Numbered from the stretch's first letter, positions 24,373-34,932 are shown. The stretch: DNA of 64,000 nt from Bacteroidota bacterium (GCA_018266395.1 JAFEAM010000003.1:248001-312000); one strand, 5' to 3'. A program made the numbers and translations. The notes: generated by a model from the letters alone, not told the origin.

Positions 24373-26622
24373 TCACCCCAGCGCAATCTCTTCCTTCTTG
24401 AACGGCTGATTATAGAATCGCTTTCCTTTTGCCTTATACAACGCATTGGCCAGCGCCGCAAAAGTAGGAGGGAACAACGGCTCTCCGAGACCGGTAGGGT
24501 CATGCTCATTCTTGACGAAGTGCACCTCGATCTCTTTTGGCGCCTCCTTCTGACGGATGAGCCGGTACTTGTCGAAGTTGGTCTTGTCCGGAACGCCGTC
24601 CTGGAAAGTAAGCTCACCGAATAGGGCGTTGCCAATACCGTCAACAATTCCTCCTTCACCCATATTGGAAGCTGCGTCCGGGTTGATCACGATGCCGCAA
24701 TCAACGGCTGCAACCACCTTCTGCACCATGGGCTTGTTGTTTTCAATGGTAAGGTCAAGCACTTCGGCCACGTAGGTGTTGTGGCAGAAATAGGCGGCAA
24801 CACCGCGATGGACATTACCAGCCGGCTCGCCCCACTTCGACTTTTCCCTTGCGAGTTTTAAGACACCTGCATAGCGGTCGGGGTCATAGTCATTGTGGGT
24901 TCCCACCGGACTGTTCTTTGCGCGTTCCAGCAATGCAAGACGAAAATCAATTGGATCTTTTCCGGCAAGCTCGGCAAGTTCATCCAGAAAGGATTGTTCT
25001 GCACCGGCGATGAAATTTGAGCGCGGCGCCCGAAAAGCGCCAATCGTAATATTAGAATCAATCTGCCAGCCTTCGGCAAGATAGTTGTCTACCGCGCCCG
25101 CAGGGAAGCGATCAGCATGAACAGGATGCTCCGGTATGCCGCCGCCGCGGACATGGAAAGCAATCACATTATTGTCTTTGTCAAGCGCTGCCCGGTACGT
25201 TGCCGTATAGGTAGGACGGTAGATTCCGTAAGTCATGTCGTCCTCACGGGTGTACATCAGCTTGATGGGCGCATTGGCTTTTTGAGATATAACAGCAGCC
25301 TCGATCATATGATGACCGTATGCCCGCAGTCCAAATCCTCCTCCCATTCTCGCGAGTTTGATGTGAATCTTCTCCTTCGGCAATCCAAGACGGGCAGTTA
25401 ATGTCCGGGTAACAAACTCTGGTGCCTGAATGGGACCCGTAAGATGGGCTTCATCTGCCGTCACATGCGCAAAGCAGTTGACCGGCTCCATGGTGTTGTG
25501 CGCAAGGAATGGAGCAGTGTAAGTACGCTCAAGAACCTTTGCAGCCTTCCTGAATGCTGCGTCAGGATCGCCGTCCTTGCGCAGTACCTTGGCCGGCTTC
25601 TTCGCCATTTCGGCCATGGCTTTCTTGTGGGCAGTTGTGCTCTCAAGGCCACCAGGGACTTTAACAGTCTGTTTGCCTCCCCAACCATTGACCACCATGT
25701 TGGAGTCCTTTATTTTTTCCCACTCTACCTTGAGTGTTTTCTTGGCGTTCATGACTTCCCACGTTGTGCTGCCCACAATGGCCACCAACTCGGTGAATGC
25801 AGCTGTGTCAAATGCATTCCTTTCATAATCGTCGTGAAGCGTCTGAATTGTGAATACATCCTTAATTCCCGGCATCGATCGCGCCGCTGCATCATCCACT
25901 GACTTGACCTTAAGTCCGAATGCAGGCGGGTGAACGATCATGGCAATCAACATGCCCTGCTGGCTGTGATCAATTCCGAACAGGGACTTGCCTGTTACAA
26001 TGTTCCTTGCTTCCACATTCTTCTTGGAGTTGCCAATGATCTTGAAATCAGTGACATTCTTCAACGGAACTTCTTTCGGCACTTCCAGCTTGGCAGCGGC
26101 GGAAGCCATTTCACCATAACCTGCCTTCTTGCCGCTTCCTTTGTGATACAGCATCCCGGCTTCAGTGGTAATTTCTTCTGCGGGCACACTCCATGTTTGA
26201 GCGGCTGCCTTGATCAGCATCTGTCTTGCGGTGGCGCCTGCCGTGCGCAGCGGTTTCCAACCCAGCAGGATTCCCATGCTGCCCCCCGTGAATTGACGTT
26301 CAAACCGTTCCGGAAAGAAATCAGCCTGTTCGACCATCACGTTTTTCCAATCCACATCCAGCTCTTCGGCGAGGATCATCGGCATGGACGTCTTCACATT
26401 CGAACCAAACTCGGGATTGGGTGACATGAGCGTGACCAGTCCATTCTCTCCGATCTTGATATAGCTGTTGAGTTCGAACCACTCTTTCGGCATGGACATG
26501 GCTTCCTCTGGAGTTGGCTTGCAGCCAGCCAGCCAGCTGAAGCTGAGCATCATGCCTCCACCCGCCATTGCAGTGACCTTCAGAAACGATCTTCTGTTAA
26601 GGTTTGTAGTTACGTTTGTCAT
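24373..26622 (-). CDS. Molybdenum hydroxylase large subunit (IorB/aldehyde oxidase type)
   Basis: Molybdopterin-binding catalytic subunit of a xanthine-dehydrogenase-family enzyme, most like the isoquinoline 1-oxidoreductase beta subunit group; it hydroxylates aldehydes or N-heterocycles. The N-terminus has a twin-arginine motif (NRRSFLKVTAM) and a lipobox-like SWLAGCK, so it is exported to the periplasm. GGGFGLRAYG lies in the cofactor-binding region and the catalytic Glu motif GLGEPLFPP is near the C-terminus. The frame is open to 26691, but ATG 26622 places the Tat motif correctly (749 residues). The 2Fe-2S subunit gene lies 11 bases upstream on the same strand. Confidence 0.9.
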   Translation of the reverse strand: MTNVTTNLNRRSFLKVTAMAGGGMMLSFSWLAGCKPTPEEAMSMPKEWFELNSYIKIGENGLVTLMSPNPEFGSNVKTSMPMILAEELDVDWKNVMVEQADFFPERFERQFTGGSMGILLGWKPLRTAGATARQMLIKAAAQTWSVPAEEITTEAGMLYHKGSGKKAGYGEMASAAAKLEVPKEVPLKNVTDFKIIGNSKKNVEARNIVTGKSLFGIDHSQQGMLIAMIVHPPAFGLKVKSVDDAAARSMPGIKDVFTIQTLHDDYERNAFDTAAFTELVAIVGSTTWEVMNAKKTLKVEWEKIKDSNMVVNGWGGKQTVKVPGGLESTTAHKKAMAEMAKKPAKVLRKDGDPDAAFRKAAKVLERTYTAPFLAHNTMEPVNCFAHVTADEAHLTGPIQAPEFVTRTLTARLGLPKEKIHIKLARMGGGFGLRAYGHHMIEAAVISQKANAPIKLMYTREDDMTYGIYRPTYTATYRAALDKDNNVIAFHVRGGGIPEHPVHADRFPAGAVDNYLAEGWQIDSNITIGAFRAPRSNFIAGAEQSFLDELAELAGKDPIDFRLALLERAKNSPVGTHNDYDPDRYAGVLKLAREKSKWGEPAGNVHRGVAAYFCHNTYVAEVLDLTIENNKPMVQKVVAAVDCGIVINPDAASNMGEGGIVDGIGNALFGELTFQDGVPDKTNFDKYRLIRQKEAPKEIEVHFVKNEHDPTGLGEPLFPPTFAALANALYKAKGKRFYNQPFKKEEIALG

Positions 26623-26633
26623 AGCTTGAATGA

Positions 26634-27092
26634 TTAGAGTGATTTGGCTGCAGTCTTGACAGCAGCCTTGATGCGTACATAAGTACCACAACGGCAGATG
26701 TTGCCATTCATGGCATTTTCAATCTGTTCATCCGTCGGGTTGGGATTGTCTTTCAGTAAAGCAGCAGCAGTCATGATTTGTCCGCTCTGACAATAGCCAC
26801 ACTGATAGACGTCGTGTTCCATCCAGGCCTTCTGAACCGGATGACCGCCATCTTTAGACAGGCCCTCAATGGTGGTAATCTCTTTGTCCCCAATGGCTGA
26901 AACCGGCAACACACAGGAACGTGTGGCTACGCCATTGAGGTGAATGGTGCAGGCGCCGCACATGGCCATTCCGCAGCCATACTTGGTTCCCACCAGGTTA
27001 AGGTGTTCTCTCAGCACCCAGAGCACTGGTGTAGCGGGATCAACATCCACCGTTTGGCGGTTTCCATTGATTTTTAGATCGATCTTTGCCAT
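26634..27092 (-). CDS. Molybdenum hydroxylase 2Fe-2S subunit
   Basis: Small electron-transfer subunit of 152 residues. The plant-ferredoxin cluster motif is KYGCGMAMCGACTIHL plus a later Cys, and the second cluster is formed by [10 protein letters not shown] and GNICRCGTYVRI. It precedes the large subunit by 11 bases. ATG 27092 (MAKIDLKINGN) was chosen over an in-frame extension to 27149. It has no export signal and probably hitch-hikes with the Tat-dependent large subunit. Confidence 0.95.
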   Translation of the reverse strand: MAKIDLKINGNRQTVDVDPATPVLWVLREHLNLVGTKYGCGMAMCGACTIHLNGVATRSCVLPVSAIGDKEITTIEGLSKDGGHPVQKAWMEHDVYQCGYCQSGQIMTAAALLKDNPNPTDEQIENAMNGNICRCGTYVRIKAAVKTAAKSL

Positions 27093-27323
27093 GATATTAA
27101 TTTTTCGTGAATCACAATCTTTTAGTACTTCAATCCTTATTCGAATCAAACATTAGACTACAAAAATCAAACAGGAGGATGGGCCAGAACGGATACAGGG
27201 GTGGACCCGAAGACTAATTTACTACCGTAATTCTAAAATGGTATTGAAGCAGGAAAGTTTAATTGAACGCTCTGCTTCGTGGCTGAACGAGATTTGGCTG
27301 TTTTTGAACCGGCATTAACACTT

Positions 27324-28529
27324 TCACCTCCTGCCTGGCTTAAATTCTGAATTCAGGTACCTGGCTACAGACTTGTTATTGCACTTCTCCACCTTCAGTC
27401 CATTGCACCGGTTAAACTTTGCAAAGGCCCTGATTTCCTCTGTCACCTTGTGCATTTGTTCCTCTGTCAACTTTGTGGGTTCAAAATGAAGATTGTGAAT
27501 GATTAGAGTTCCGGTCTTACGGTCAGCCTTGGAATCCATCCTTGCTACAAAGCGGTCGCCAAGGAGGATGGGCAATGAGAAATATCCATACTTACGTTTC
27601 GGCTCAGGCACAAAGCACTCGATCTGATAGTCGAAGTTGAAAAAATCACGCAGCCGGTGCCGGTAGAAGTTGATCGTGTCAAATGGAGAAAGTACAAAGG
27701 CGTCGCCGGCGAGGGTGATGTTCTTTTTCAGGTATGAAGGCAGCATGTACAGAGGTGGCGTCTTGCGACCACGTATCTCCACCCTGCAGACTTTTCCTTC
27801 ATCCAGCAACTTCGTGATCTCTGTTTTGACGGGTGGCTTTACAAAGCGGGTGTTGAAGACCATCTCCTTCATCATCGAGATGCCATGGGCCTGGAGCGAG
27901 CGCATGATCACGTGCCTGGCAAATTCTTCCTCCGTGGGTTCGCTCTTGTCAAAGTCGCCCCAAACCACATTGTCCGGCAAATCATAGACCTTATGGAAGG
28001 CATCCGAGCGGGTGGTCATCAGCCTGCCGTCAAGGTTCAGTCTTTCCAGTGCGATTTTGGCCGGACGCCAATCCCACCACCCGGAGCTTTTGGTTACGCG
28101 GTCATTCTCGAAATCACCCACTATAAGTGGACCCTCAATGGAGATCCGGTTGAGGATCTTTTTCATCAGGTTGATTTCTGGCTGGGATAATGACTTATGT
28201 CTGTTGAGAAAATGCTGTTTGAGATGGAAGGAGTATCGGAAATAGCGCAGGGGTATAAAGCCCGACGCATAGTTCCAGAATTCAAAGATCCTGCCGTCGG
28301 ACTGGAGTTGTTTCAGCCACTCATGCTTATAGCCAGGTATGCGGGAAGCAAGAGCATGATGGTGTGCACGCTCCACCACATAATTGGTATCGATCTGCAG
28401 GAAGCCAAGGTGATCGATGACTTTGAAAACTGCTTCAGGCCCTTTGCCAAACTGGCCATGTTTGGTGAGCCCGGCAGCGTGGATGATGATTTTTCGGGCT
28501 TCTTCCGGGGACAGGGTATGCAGCTTCAT
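27324..28529 (-). CDS. YcaQ-like winged-helix DNA glycosylase
   Basis: 401-residue protein of the YcaQ/AlkX (HTH_42) family, glycosylases that unhook interstrand DNA crosslinks. The catalytic QxD motif appears as QID in DHLGFLQIDTNYVVER near residue 45. Three winged-helix units, including the conserved RWYPPL-like region (ASGFIPLRYF), follow. ATG 28529 was chosen; the frame extends three codons further to a TTG. It adds to the DNA alkylation-repair genes at 9-12.7 kb but is not clustered with them. Confidence 0.85.
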   Translation of the reverse strand: MKLHTLSPEEARKIIIHAAGLTKHGQFGKGPEAVFKVIDHLGFLQIDTNYVVERAHHHALASRIPGYKHEWLKQLQSDGRIFEFWNYASGFIPLRYFRYSFHLKQHFLNRHKSLSQPEINLMKKILNRISIEGPLIVGDFENDRVTKSSGWWDWRPAKIALERLNLDGRLMTTRSDAFHKVYDLPDNVVWGDFDKSEPTEEEFARHVIMRSLQAHGISMMKEMVFNTRFVKPPVKTEITKLLDEGKVCRVEIRGRKTPPLYMLPSYLKKNITLAGDAFVLSPFDTINFYRHRLRDFFNFDYQIECFVPEPKRKYGYFSLPILLGDRFVARMDSKADRKTGTLIIHNLHFEPTKLTEEQMHKVTEEIRAFAKFNRCNGLKVEKCNNKSVARYLNSEFKPGRR

Positions 28530-28690
28530 GATTACCAAAATTAACAGAATCCGGGCCGTTGCAGGATTGTATGCATGAATTGGAGTGTTTGATTATTGTA
28601 ATGAATCCTTTGAAAAACGTTGCTGCATGGCCCAGGCAAAGCAGGAAGTTTGAGGTGTCAGAAGTTGTTGTTTGAAAGGTGTAACTTGGA

Positions 28691-29614
28691 ATGGGCAAGA
28701 AAGGCATCGTTGAAATGAGTAAGGTTGAAACGCTTGAAGATTTCTACAAGAGGAAGTTCGACTGGCTTCCAGACAATATCCGCAATGAGATTGGCCACTT
28801 CAACGTCTTCAAACTGGATCCGTTTGTGGGGGATAATGCGAAGCCGGTGCCTTACAAAAAGCGCGACTACTACAAGATCATGCTGGCCATTGGCAGCAGC
28901 AAGGTTCACTTTGCGGACAAGGTTCTGGAGGTGAAGAAGCAGGCGTTATCCTTTTCAAATCCTCAGATCCCGTACAAATGGGAACATACGGACCAGATCC
29001 GGACCGGATTTTTCTGTGTCTTCAATCAGCATTTCTTTCATAAGTACGGCGATCTCAATCACTATTCTGTCTTTCAACCAAATGGAACGCACGTTTTTGA
29101 ATTGACCGATGAGCAGGTCAAGTGGGTAACGAATATTTACGCACGCATGTTTGAGGAAATCCAGTCGGAATATGTCCACAAATATGATGTACTGAGGAAC
29201 CTCGTTTTTGAATTGCTGCACTATGCAATGAAGATGGAGCCGACATCGACAATGGAGAAATCCTTGTTGAACGCTTCCCACAGGATCTCGACATTGTTTC
29301 TTGAGTTACTCGAGCGGCAGTTCCCGATCGATGACACCCATCAGACTGTGCAGCTGCGAACGGCTTCTGATTTCGCGACGCAACTGAACATTCATGTCAA
29401 TCACCTCAACCGGGCGGTGAAAGAAACGACAAGCAAGACCACCACGCAGGTCATTGCGGAACGAATTGTACAGGAATCGAAAGTTCTGTTAAGGCACAGT
29501 GCATGGACGGTATCTGAAATAGCCTACTCCCTCGGCTTCAGCGAAGTCACACACTTTGACAATTTCTTCAAGAAGCATGTCGGCCTGAGCCCCTTGAAGT
29601 TCAGGAATGTTTGA
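28691..29614 (+). CDS. AraC-family transcriptional regulator
   Basis: One-component regulator: an N-terminal cupin-like sensor (about 1-190) and a C-terminal double HTH (FATQLNIHVNHLNRAVKETT; then HSAWTVSEIAYSLGFSEVTHFDNFF and the final KKHVGLSPLKFR). A second start at 28715 (MSKVETLEDFYKRKF) is equally reasonable. It precedes an aldo/keto reductase by 84 bases on the same strand, a very common pairing, and probably controls it. The ligand is unknown. Confidence 0.9.
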   Translation: MGKKGIVEMSKVETLEDFYKRKFDWLPDNIRNEIGHFNVFKLDPFVGDNAKPVPYKKRDYYKIMLAIGSSKVHFADKVLEVKKQALSFSNPQIPYKWEHTDQIRTGFFCVFNQHFFHKYGDLNHYSVFQPNGTHVFELTDEQVKWVTNIYARMFEEIQSEYVHKYDVLRNLVFELLHYAMKMEPTSTMEKSLLNASHRISTLFLELLERQFPIDDTHQTVQLRTASDFATQLNIHVNHLNRAVKETTSKTTTQVIAERIVQESKVLLRHSAWTVSEIAYSLGFSEVTHFDNFFKKHVGLSPLKFRNV

Positions 29615-29635
29615 ATTTCGCAGACTGTTGATTGA

Positions 29636-30694
<1,059 letters not shown>

Positions 30695-30721
30695 GACTTG
30701 GGTATTTGCGAGGCAGCGGCT

Positions 30722-30830
30722 GGCTTCTGGCAGTTGGCTTCTGGCGCGTCATCGAATAGTTGGAAGCCCAGTCTCAAGATGCTTAAAAAACAAGCCAATA
30801 TCCAGAGCCAATAGCCAGAAGCTTTTTTTT
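30722..30830 (+). terminator. Long inverted repeat with T-run after the aldo/keto reductase
   Basis: GGCTTCTGGC occurs twice (30722-30731 and 30736-30745) and its complement GCCAGAAGC lies at 30814-30822, directly followed by eight T. The loop is long (about 70 bases) and itself contains AAGCCAATA and GAGCCAATA copies. It may serve as a terminator, but the loop size makes this uncertain. Confidence 0.45.
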
Positions 30831-31008
30831 CGTCCCTACTTGACAATGACGGCCGAATTCCCTTTACTTTCCGAATCACGAGATGCTGAATATTGGCCGG
30901 ATCATAAGAAGCGGTCAAAGGATAACAGAAAACCTAATAATTAGCACGCCTGCAAGGTTTTTTGGAGCAAATACAGGGTTTTCAGCATCAAAACGCACTT
31001 TTTGCATC

Positions 31009-31063
31009 AAAAGTCCGGAGCGAGTTCGGAGAAAGTCCGGTGAAAGTCCGGTGAAAGTCGGGT
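31009..31063 (+). repeat. 11-bp minisatellite, five units
   Basis: Five consecutive 11-base units (31009, 31020, 31031, 31042, 31053). Units three and four are identical (GAAAGTCCGGT); the others differ by one to three bases. The array sits in the 590-base gap between the aldo/keto reductase and the cupin gene. Just before it GCATCAAAA occurs twice. Confidence 0.85.
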
Positions 31064-31299
31064 AAGCTTGCCAGTTTTATACGGTATGGCTGGCCAAATG
31101 GTCCGATGTTAAAGGCCTTTAGGTGGGCTCCTGGCCTCTGGCTGGCTGGCCTCTGGTGTGGCTTCCAGCCATATAGAGTGTCCCTGGGCCATTAGCTGAC
31201 CTGTTGGGAATCGCTTATCATGGACTTCAACATTCAGATTGGGAGGGTCCGGGCTGCACGAACACTTTTCCGCTACCTTGTATGACAGTCCCAAAACAA
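31064..31299. other. Noncoding stretch before the cupin gene
   Basis: Part of a gap of about 590 bases. It contains CTGGCCTCTGG twice and an inverted repeat ATGGCTGG / CCAGCCAT about 80 bases apart, related in sequence to the GGCTTCTGGC element at 30722-30830. A near -7 box TACCTTG lies at 31275-31281, just before the ATG at 31282. No gene is supported. Confidence 0.45.
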
Positions 31300-31710
31300 A
31301 TGAAAACAACCCCATCCGAGAGCGCCGTCTTTCCCCGTGGCGACAGGGCACCTGCAGAATATTTCACCGGTACCGCTTGGGTGCAGCCGTTGGTGCCGGA
31401 CAGCCGCATGTTCAATGTGGTTATAGGCCATGTGACCTTTGAAGCTGGAGCCAGAAATAACTGGCATACACATCCGGGCGGACAAATTCTATTGGTAACT
31501 GCCGGCAAAGGTTACTACCAGGAAAAGGGGAAACCCATCCAGGTCATTCAGAAGGGTGACGTGATTCAGATTCCTGCCGACATCGTCCACTGGCACGGAG
31601 CTTCTCACGAACAATCCATGACCCATATCGCCATCAGCACAAACACGGAAAAAGGAATCGTTGCATGGCTTCAGCGGGTAACCGATGAGGAATACAATCG
31701 TTCGAATTGA
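31300..31710 (+). CDS. Cupin-domain protein, mandelonitrile-lyase-like
   Basis: Small single-domain cupin of 136 residues. The metal motif is NNWHTHPGGQ with the second conserved His in VHWHGAS; RAPAEYFTGTAWVQPL matches the start of the (R)-mandelonitrile lyase/carboxymuconolactone-associated cupin group. Cytoplasmic. Start could also be the ATG at 31282, which adds six residues. It is associated with the AraC and aldo/keto reductase genes upstream, an arrangement I know from other bacteria; substrate unknown. Confidence 0.85.
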   Translation: MKTTPSESAVFPRGDRAPAEYFTGTAWVQPLVPDSRMFNVVIGHVTFEAGARNNWHTHPGGQILLVTAGKGYYQEKGKPIQVIQKGDVIQIPADIVHWHGASHEQSMTHIAISTNTEKGIVAWLQRVTDEEYNRSN

Positions 31711-31718
31711 CGCTGGGG

Positions 31719-34397
31719 TTATTCGTAACGAAGTGTATCAACCGGCTTGGTCATGGCAGCTCTGAGTACCTGCGAACTGATGGTCAGGGCCGCAATCAGA
31801 ATCACCATAAGCACGGGCATCAGAAAGATGAACCATTCCGGAGTGATCCGGTAGGAAAATCCTTCAAGCCACTCACGGGTCCCCAGGTAGGAAAGAGGAG
31901 TCGAGATCACCGCAGCCAGCACCACCAGTCCGACAAAATTTACGGAGAGAAGGGTGACGATATTTAGCGCAGAGGCTCCCATTACTTTCCTGACTCCGAT
32001 TTCCTTGGTGCGCATTACCGCAGTGTAGGAGGAAAGACCAATTAGGCCGAGACAAGCTACAGCGATGGCCAGAACGGTGAAGATGACAATGACTTTCCCG
32101 AAGCGCGTGACATCATTGTATTGGCGGTTGTAATAATCATCAAGAAAGGTGTATTCAAATGAGTTGCCGGGAAAAAACTTTCGATAGGTTTGCTCAACCC
32201 TGCCAAGCAACTCGGTGCGGTTACCGGTGTTAAAGCGAACGGAAATGGGTGAATTGGTTGCATATACCGGCCTGAATACAATCGGCTCCATGGGTTTCTG
32301 CAGTGCCTCCTGGTGATAATCGTTCACTACGCCGATGATGGTCCATTTCCGTGCACCATTGTCCCCCCATAACACTTCTCTTCCGATAGCATCCTGCGGA
32401 CTGCTGAAGCCAAAAAGAACAGAGGCATTCCTGTTAATAATAATTGAACCCAGCTTGGCAAAGTCCGGGTCGTGATCTGTGGGAATGAAGTCGCGCCCTG
32501 CAATCAGGTGGATGTCCATTGTTTTGAAGAAATCAAAATCGACACCCATATGACTTACCGTGTAATGTTGCGCTGCAGGTTGCCCGCTGATCCTGATGTT
32601 AAATGCCCTGCCCAGCCGGTCTCCTGGCAATCGCCATGAAGTAGTTGCACTTTGAACGCCTGAAATACCGGTCAGCTCATGCTTAAAGTCTTCAACTCTT
32701 TGAATGAACGTTGAGTCCCATTCCATAAGCTCCGGCGCCTCAACAGCGAGCACGTCATTGAGTTTGACCCCGAGATCGGTAGAGTTCATGAATTTGATTT
32801 GTCGTGTAACGATCAGGGTTCCGCAAATCAGTGCGGTAGAAGCAGAAAACTGGAATACGACGAGAGCTTTTCGCAGAAAGTTTCCTTGTGAGGAGCGCAC
32901 GAACTTCCCTTTCAACACCATTGCCGGTTGGAAACCGGACAACATGAGTGCCGGGTAATATCCGGAAACAATCGCCCCCGTGATGAGGAGGGCAAAGGCT
33001 GCAAAGAATTGAGTCGGGGTGACATGCGTGAACAATAGTCTCCAGCTCAACTCACTTCCAACGATCTGATTAAAGGGTGACTGAAGGATCCACACGATCA
33101 CAAATGCCAGGAGGGCAGCACCCGTTGTCATCATCACCGATTCCATAATAAATTGCATGACGAGCTGCCGCCTGAAGGCACCCATCACCTTCCTCAGGCC
33201 TGCCTCCTTAGCCCGGTCGATAACTCTCGACGTAGTGAGGTTAATGTAATTGATCCAGGCAATTACCAGAATAAATACAGCAACGATGAGAAGCGACCAG
33301 ACGGCCCGCCCGCTTGCAGTTACGGCAAAGTCATATTCATAATCGGAATATAAATGCGCGGCTTTCAATGGTTGCAGATAGAAGCGCTCTTTGCTGCCCG
33401 TCACCTTGTCACCATTGAAATAGCGGTCGCTGAATGCATCAAATTTGGATTCCAGTTGTTTCGGGTCGGCGCCCTCACGGAGCACCAGGTAGTGATACAT
33501 GTCCGACCAGGTCCAGCTTGATTCTGCGTCTTTGTCCTGCGAGACTATGGTGGCATAGGAAATGAAAGCGTCAAACTGGATGTGAGAATTGGCTGGTATG
33601 TTTTCCATAATCCCGGCCACTTCGTAGGGAAGCTTGCCATGACCCCATAAGAAAGTCTTGCCAGTAAGTTCCCTGAGATCAGTGCCGGAATAAGAGAAGT
33701 ACTTTCTTGCCGTCCGCTCGGTCAAAATCACCTTGTATGGGGCATCCAATACATGAGTCTTTTCTCCTGCAAGGAGTTTGAAATCGAACACGTCGAACAT
33801 TCTTGAATCTGTCAACACCGCCTGGTCATTGCGGAAATTTTTGTCACCAACCCTGATATTCACCTCGCCTACCGGCATCATCCTCACGAAGGATTCTATT
33901 TCCGGAAAATCCTTCGCCATGGTTGGCCCTATCGTGGGATACGTAATGGTGCCGTGCTGAATGAGTCCTCCATTTTGGTACCGGTCATTGATCACGCGGT
34001 AGGTGCGGTCCAGTTTGGAATTGAAATGATCAAAACTCAACTCGTACACCACAAACTGAAGGATAAGCAGGCAGGATGCAAGTCCGACAGCGAGGCCGGC
34101 GATATTGATTGCGGAGAATGCCTTGTTCTTCATCAAAGTTCTCCAACTGATGATCATGTAATTCTTCAGCATGGCGGTGTTGTTGATTTTGGGCGAAGTG
34201 GTCATTGGCCTGATGATGCCAGGCCGTAACAGAAGTAATACATCGATGAAGCACATCCAGTCGGCTGCTCTCTTTCCTTTTCTGGACAGGCGTTGTTGAT
34301 ACAATTCGTGCAGGTCACCTTCTATGTGATGAACCAGCTTCGGGTGGCAATACCACCGGAAGAACTGAATGATCCATATCGGCGGATGTAGTCTCAC
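31719..34397 (-). CDS. MacB/FtsX-type ABC transporter permease
   Basis: Large permease of 892 residues. An N-terminal prefix (FFRWYCHPKLVHHIEGDLHE) typical of PadR-associated permeases is followed by two FtsX-MacB units, each with a membrane anchor, a large periplasmic domain and three helices. The two units end with similar text: LRKVMGAFRRQLVMQF and VRKVMGASALNIVTLL. No ATPase gene is adjacent. The start was set at GTG 34397, two bases after the PadR stop, because the open frame above it overlaps padR and adds nothing conserved. Such systems export lipids, peptides or toxic compounds; the cargo is unknown. Confidence 0.88.
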   Translation of the reverse strand: MRLHPPIWIIQFFRWYCHPKLVHHIEGDLHELYQQRLSRKGKRAADWMCFIDVLLLLRPGIIRPMTTSPKINNTAMLKNYMIISWRTLMKNKAFSAINIAGLAVGLASCLLILQFVVYELSFDHFNSKLDRTYRVINDRYQNGGLIQHGTITYPTIGPTMAKDFPEIESFVRMMPVGEVNIRVGDKNFRNDQAVLTDSRMFDVFDFKLLAGEKTHVLDAPYKVILTERTARKYFSYSGTDLRELTGKTFLWGHGKLPYEVAGIMENIPANSHIQFDAFISYATIVSQDKDAESSWTWSDMYHYLVLREGADPKQLESKFDAFSDRYFNGDKVTGSKERFYLQPLKAAHLYSDYEYDFAVTASGRAVWSLLIVAVFILVIAWINYINLTTSRVIDRAKEAGLRKVMGAFRRQLVMQFIMESVMMTTGAALLAFVIVWILQSPFNQIVGSELSWRLLFTHVTPTQFFAAFALLITGAIVSGYYPALMLSGFQPAMVLKGKFVRSSQGNFLRKALVVFQFSASTALICGTLIVTRQIKFMNSTDLGVKLNDVLAVEAPELMEWDSTFIQRVEDFKHELTGISGVQSATTSWRLPGDRLGRAFNIRISGQPAAQHYTVSHMGVDFDFFKTMDIHLIAGRDFIPTDHDPDFAKLGSIIINRNASVLFGFSSPQDAIGREVLWGDNGARKWTIIGVVNDYHQEALQKPMEPIVFRPVYATNSPISVRFNTGNRTELLGRVEQTYRKFFPGNSFEYTFLDDYYNRQYNDVTRFGKVIVIFTVLAIAVACLGLIGLSSYTAVMRTKEIGVRKVMGASALNIVTLLSVNFVGLVVLAAVISTPLSYLGTREWLEGFSYRITPEWFIFLMPVLMVILIAALTISSQVLRAAMTKPVDTLRYE

Positions 34398-34399
34398 AA

Positions 34400-34741
34400 T
34401 TATTGCCTGGGGTTGAGTTCCAGTACAGCCTTGGGAATGGCGCGCCAAAGTGACTCCCGCGTACTGCGGCTGTAATTGATCGCCTTTTTACCCAACGCTG
34501 TAATTTCAAAATAACGTCTTGGCCTTCCAGCCCTTACCTCCGTCGACTCTCCATCATAAGAACGCACATAGCCCTTGTCTTCAAGACGTAGCAGGGCGGT
34601 GTGAAGAGCACCCATGCTTACGCCGCGTTTGAGTCTCGATTCAATTTCATTCTTGATGGAAACACCGTATGCATCATTATGGAGTATCCCGATGGTAAGA
34701 ATCACGACTTCCTCAAATTCACCCAGATGGTATTGCTTCAT
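34400..34741 (-). CDS. PadR-family transcriptional repressor
   Basis: Winged-helix repressor of 113 residues. The PadR pattern is clear: FEEVVILTIGILHNDAYGVS, KRGVSMGALHTALLRLEDKG and RRYFEITALGKKAI. It is the first gene of a two-gene operon with the permease. A perfect inverted repeat, TTCCTA-N4-TAGGAA, sits 11 bases before its ATG and is the likely operator, so the operon is probably self-repressed and induced by a compound. Confidence 0.92.
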   Translation of the reverse strand: MKQYHLGEFEEVVILTIGILHNDAYGVSIKNEIESRLKRGVSMGALHTALLRLEDKGYVRSYDGESTEVRAGRPRRYFEITALGKKAINYSRSTRESLWRAIPKAVLELNPRQ

Positions 34742-34751
34742 GATTAATAAT

Positions 34752-34767
34752 TTCCTAAATGTAGGAA
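34752..34767. promoter_or_regulatory. Palindromic operator candidate for PadR
   Basis: TTCCTA (34752-34757), four-base spacer, TAGGAA (34762-34767): perfect 6-bp arms, 11 bases upstream of padR. PadR dimers bind such short AT-rich palindromes next to their own promoter. The site is close enough to the start to block transcription. Confidence 0.6.
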
Positions 34768-34921
34768 TAATCGTGCCAGGTTTTAAAATATCAGTTCAGG
34801 GTTTTCAGGGCAAGGACAATCAGCCAGACCCGTGCGGATACGGACACGAAACCGGACAGATGAGATATCCTGGTCGAAGCTGAGCCACCTGATAGGCCCG
34901 GGCAAAACCGTTCGCTTTTCC

Positions 34922-34929
34922 TATCTTTG
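34922..34929 (+). promoter_or_regulatory. Candidate -7 box abutting the serine dehydratase start
   Basis: TATCTTTG matches TAnnTTTG exactly and ends three bases before the ATG at 34933, predicting a leaderless or nearly leaderless message. Confidence 0.4.
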
Positions 34930-34932
34930 ATC

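Noticed and set aside
31009-31063. Possible CRISPR array
   Set aside because: The units are 11 bases and directly adjacent without spacers; no cas genes are present.
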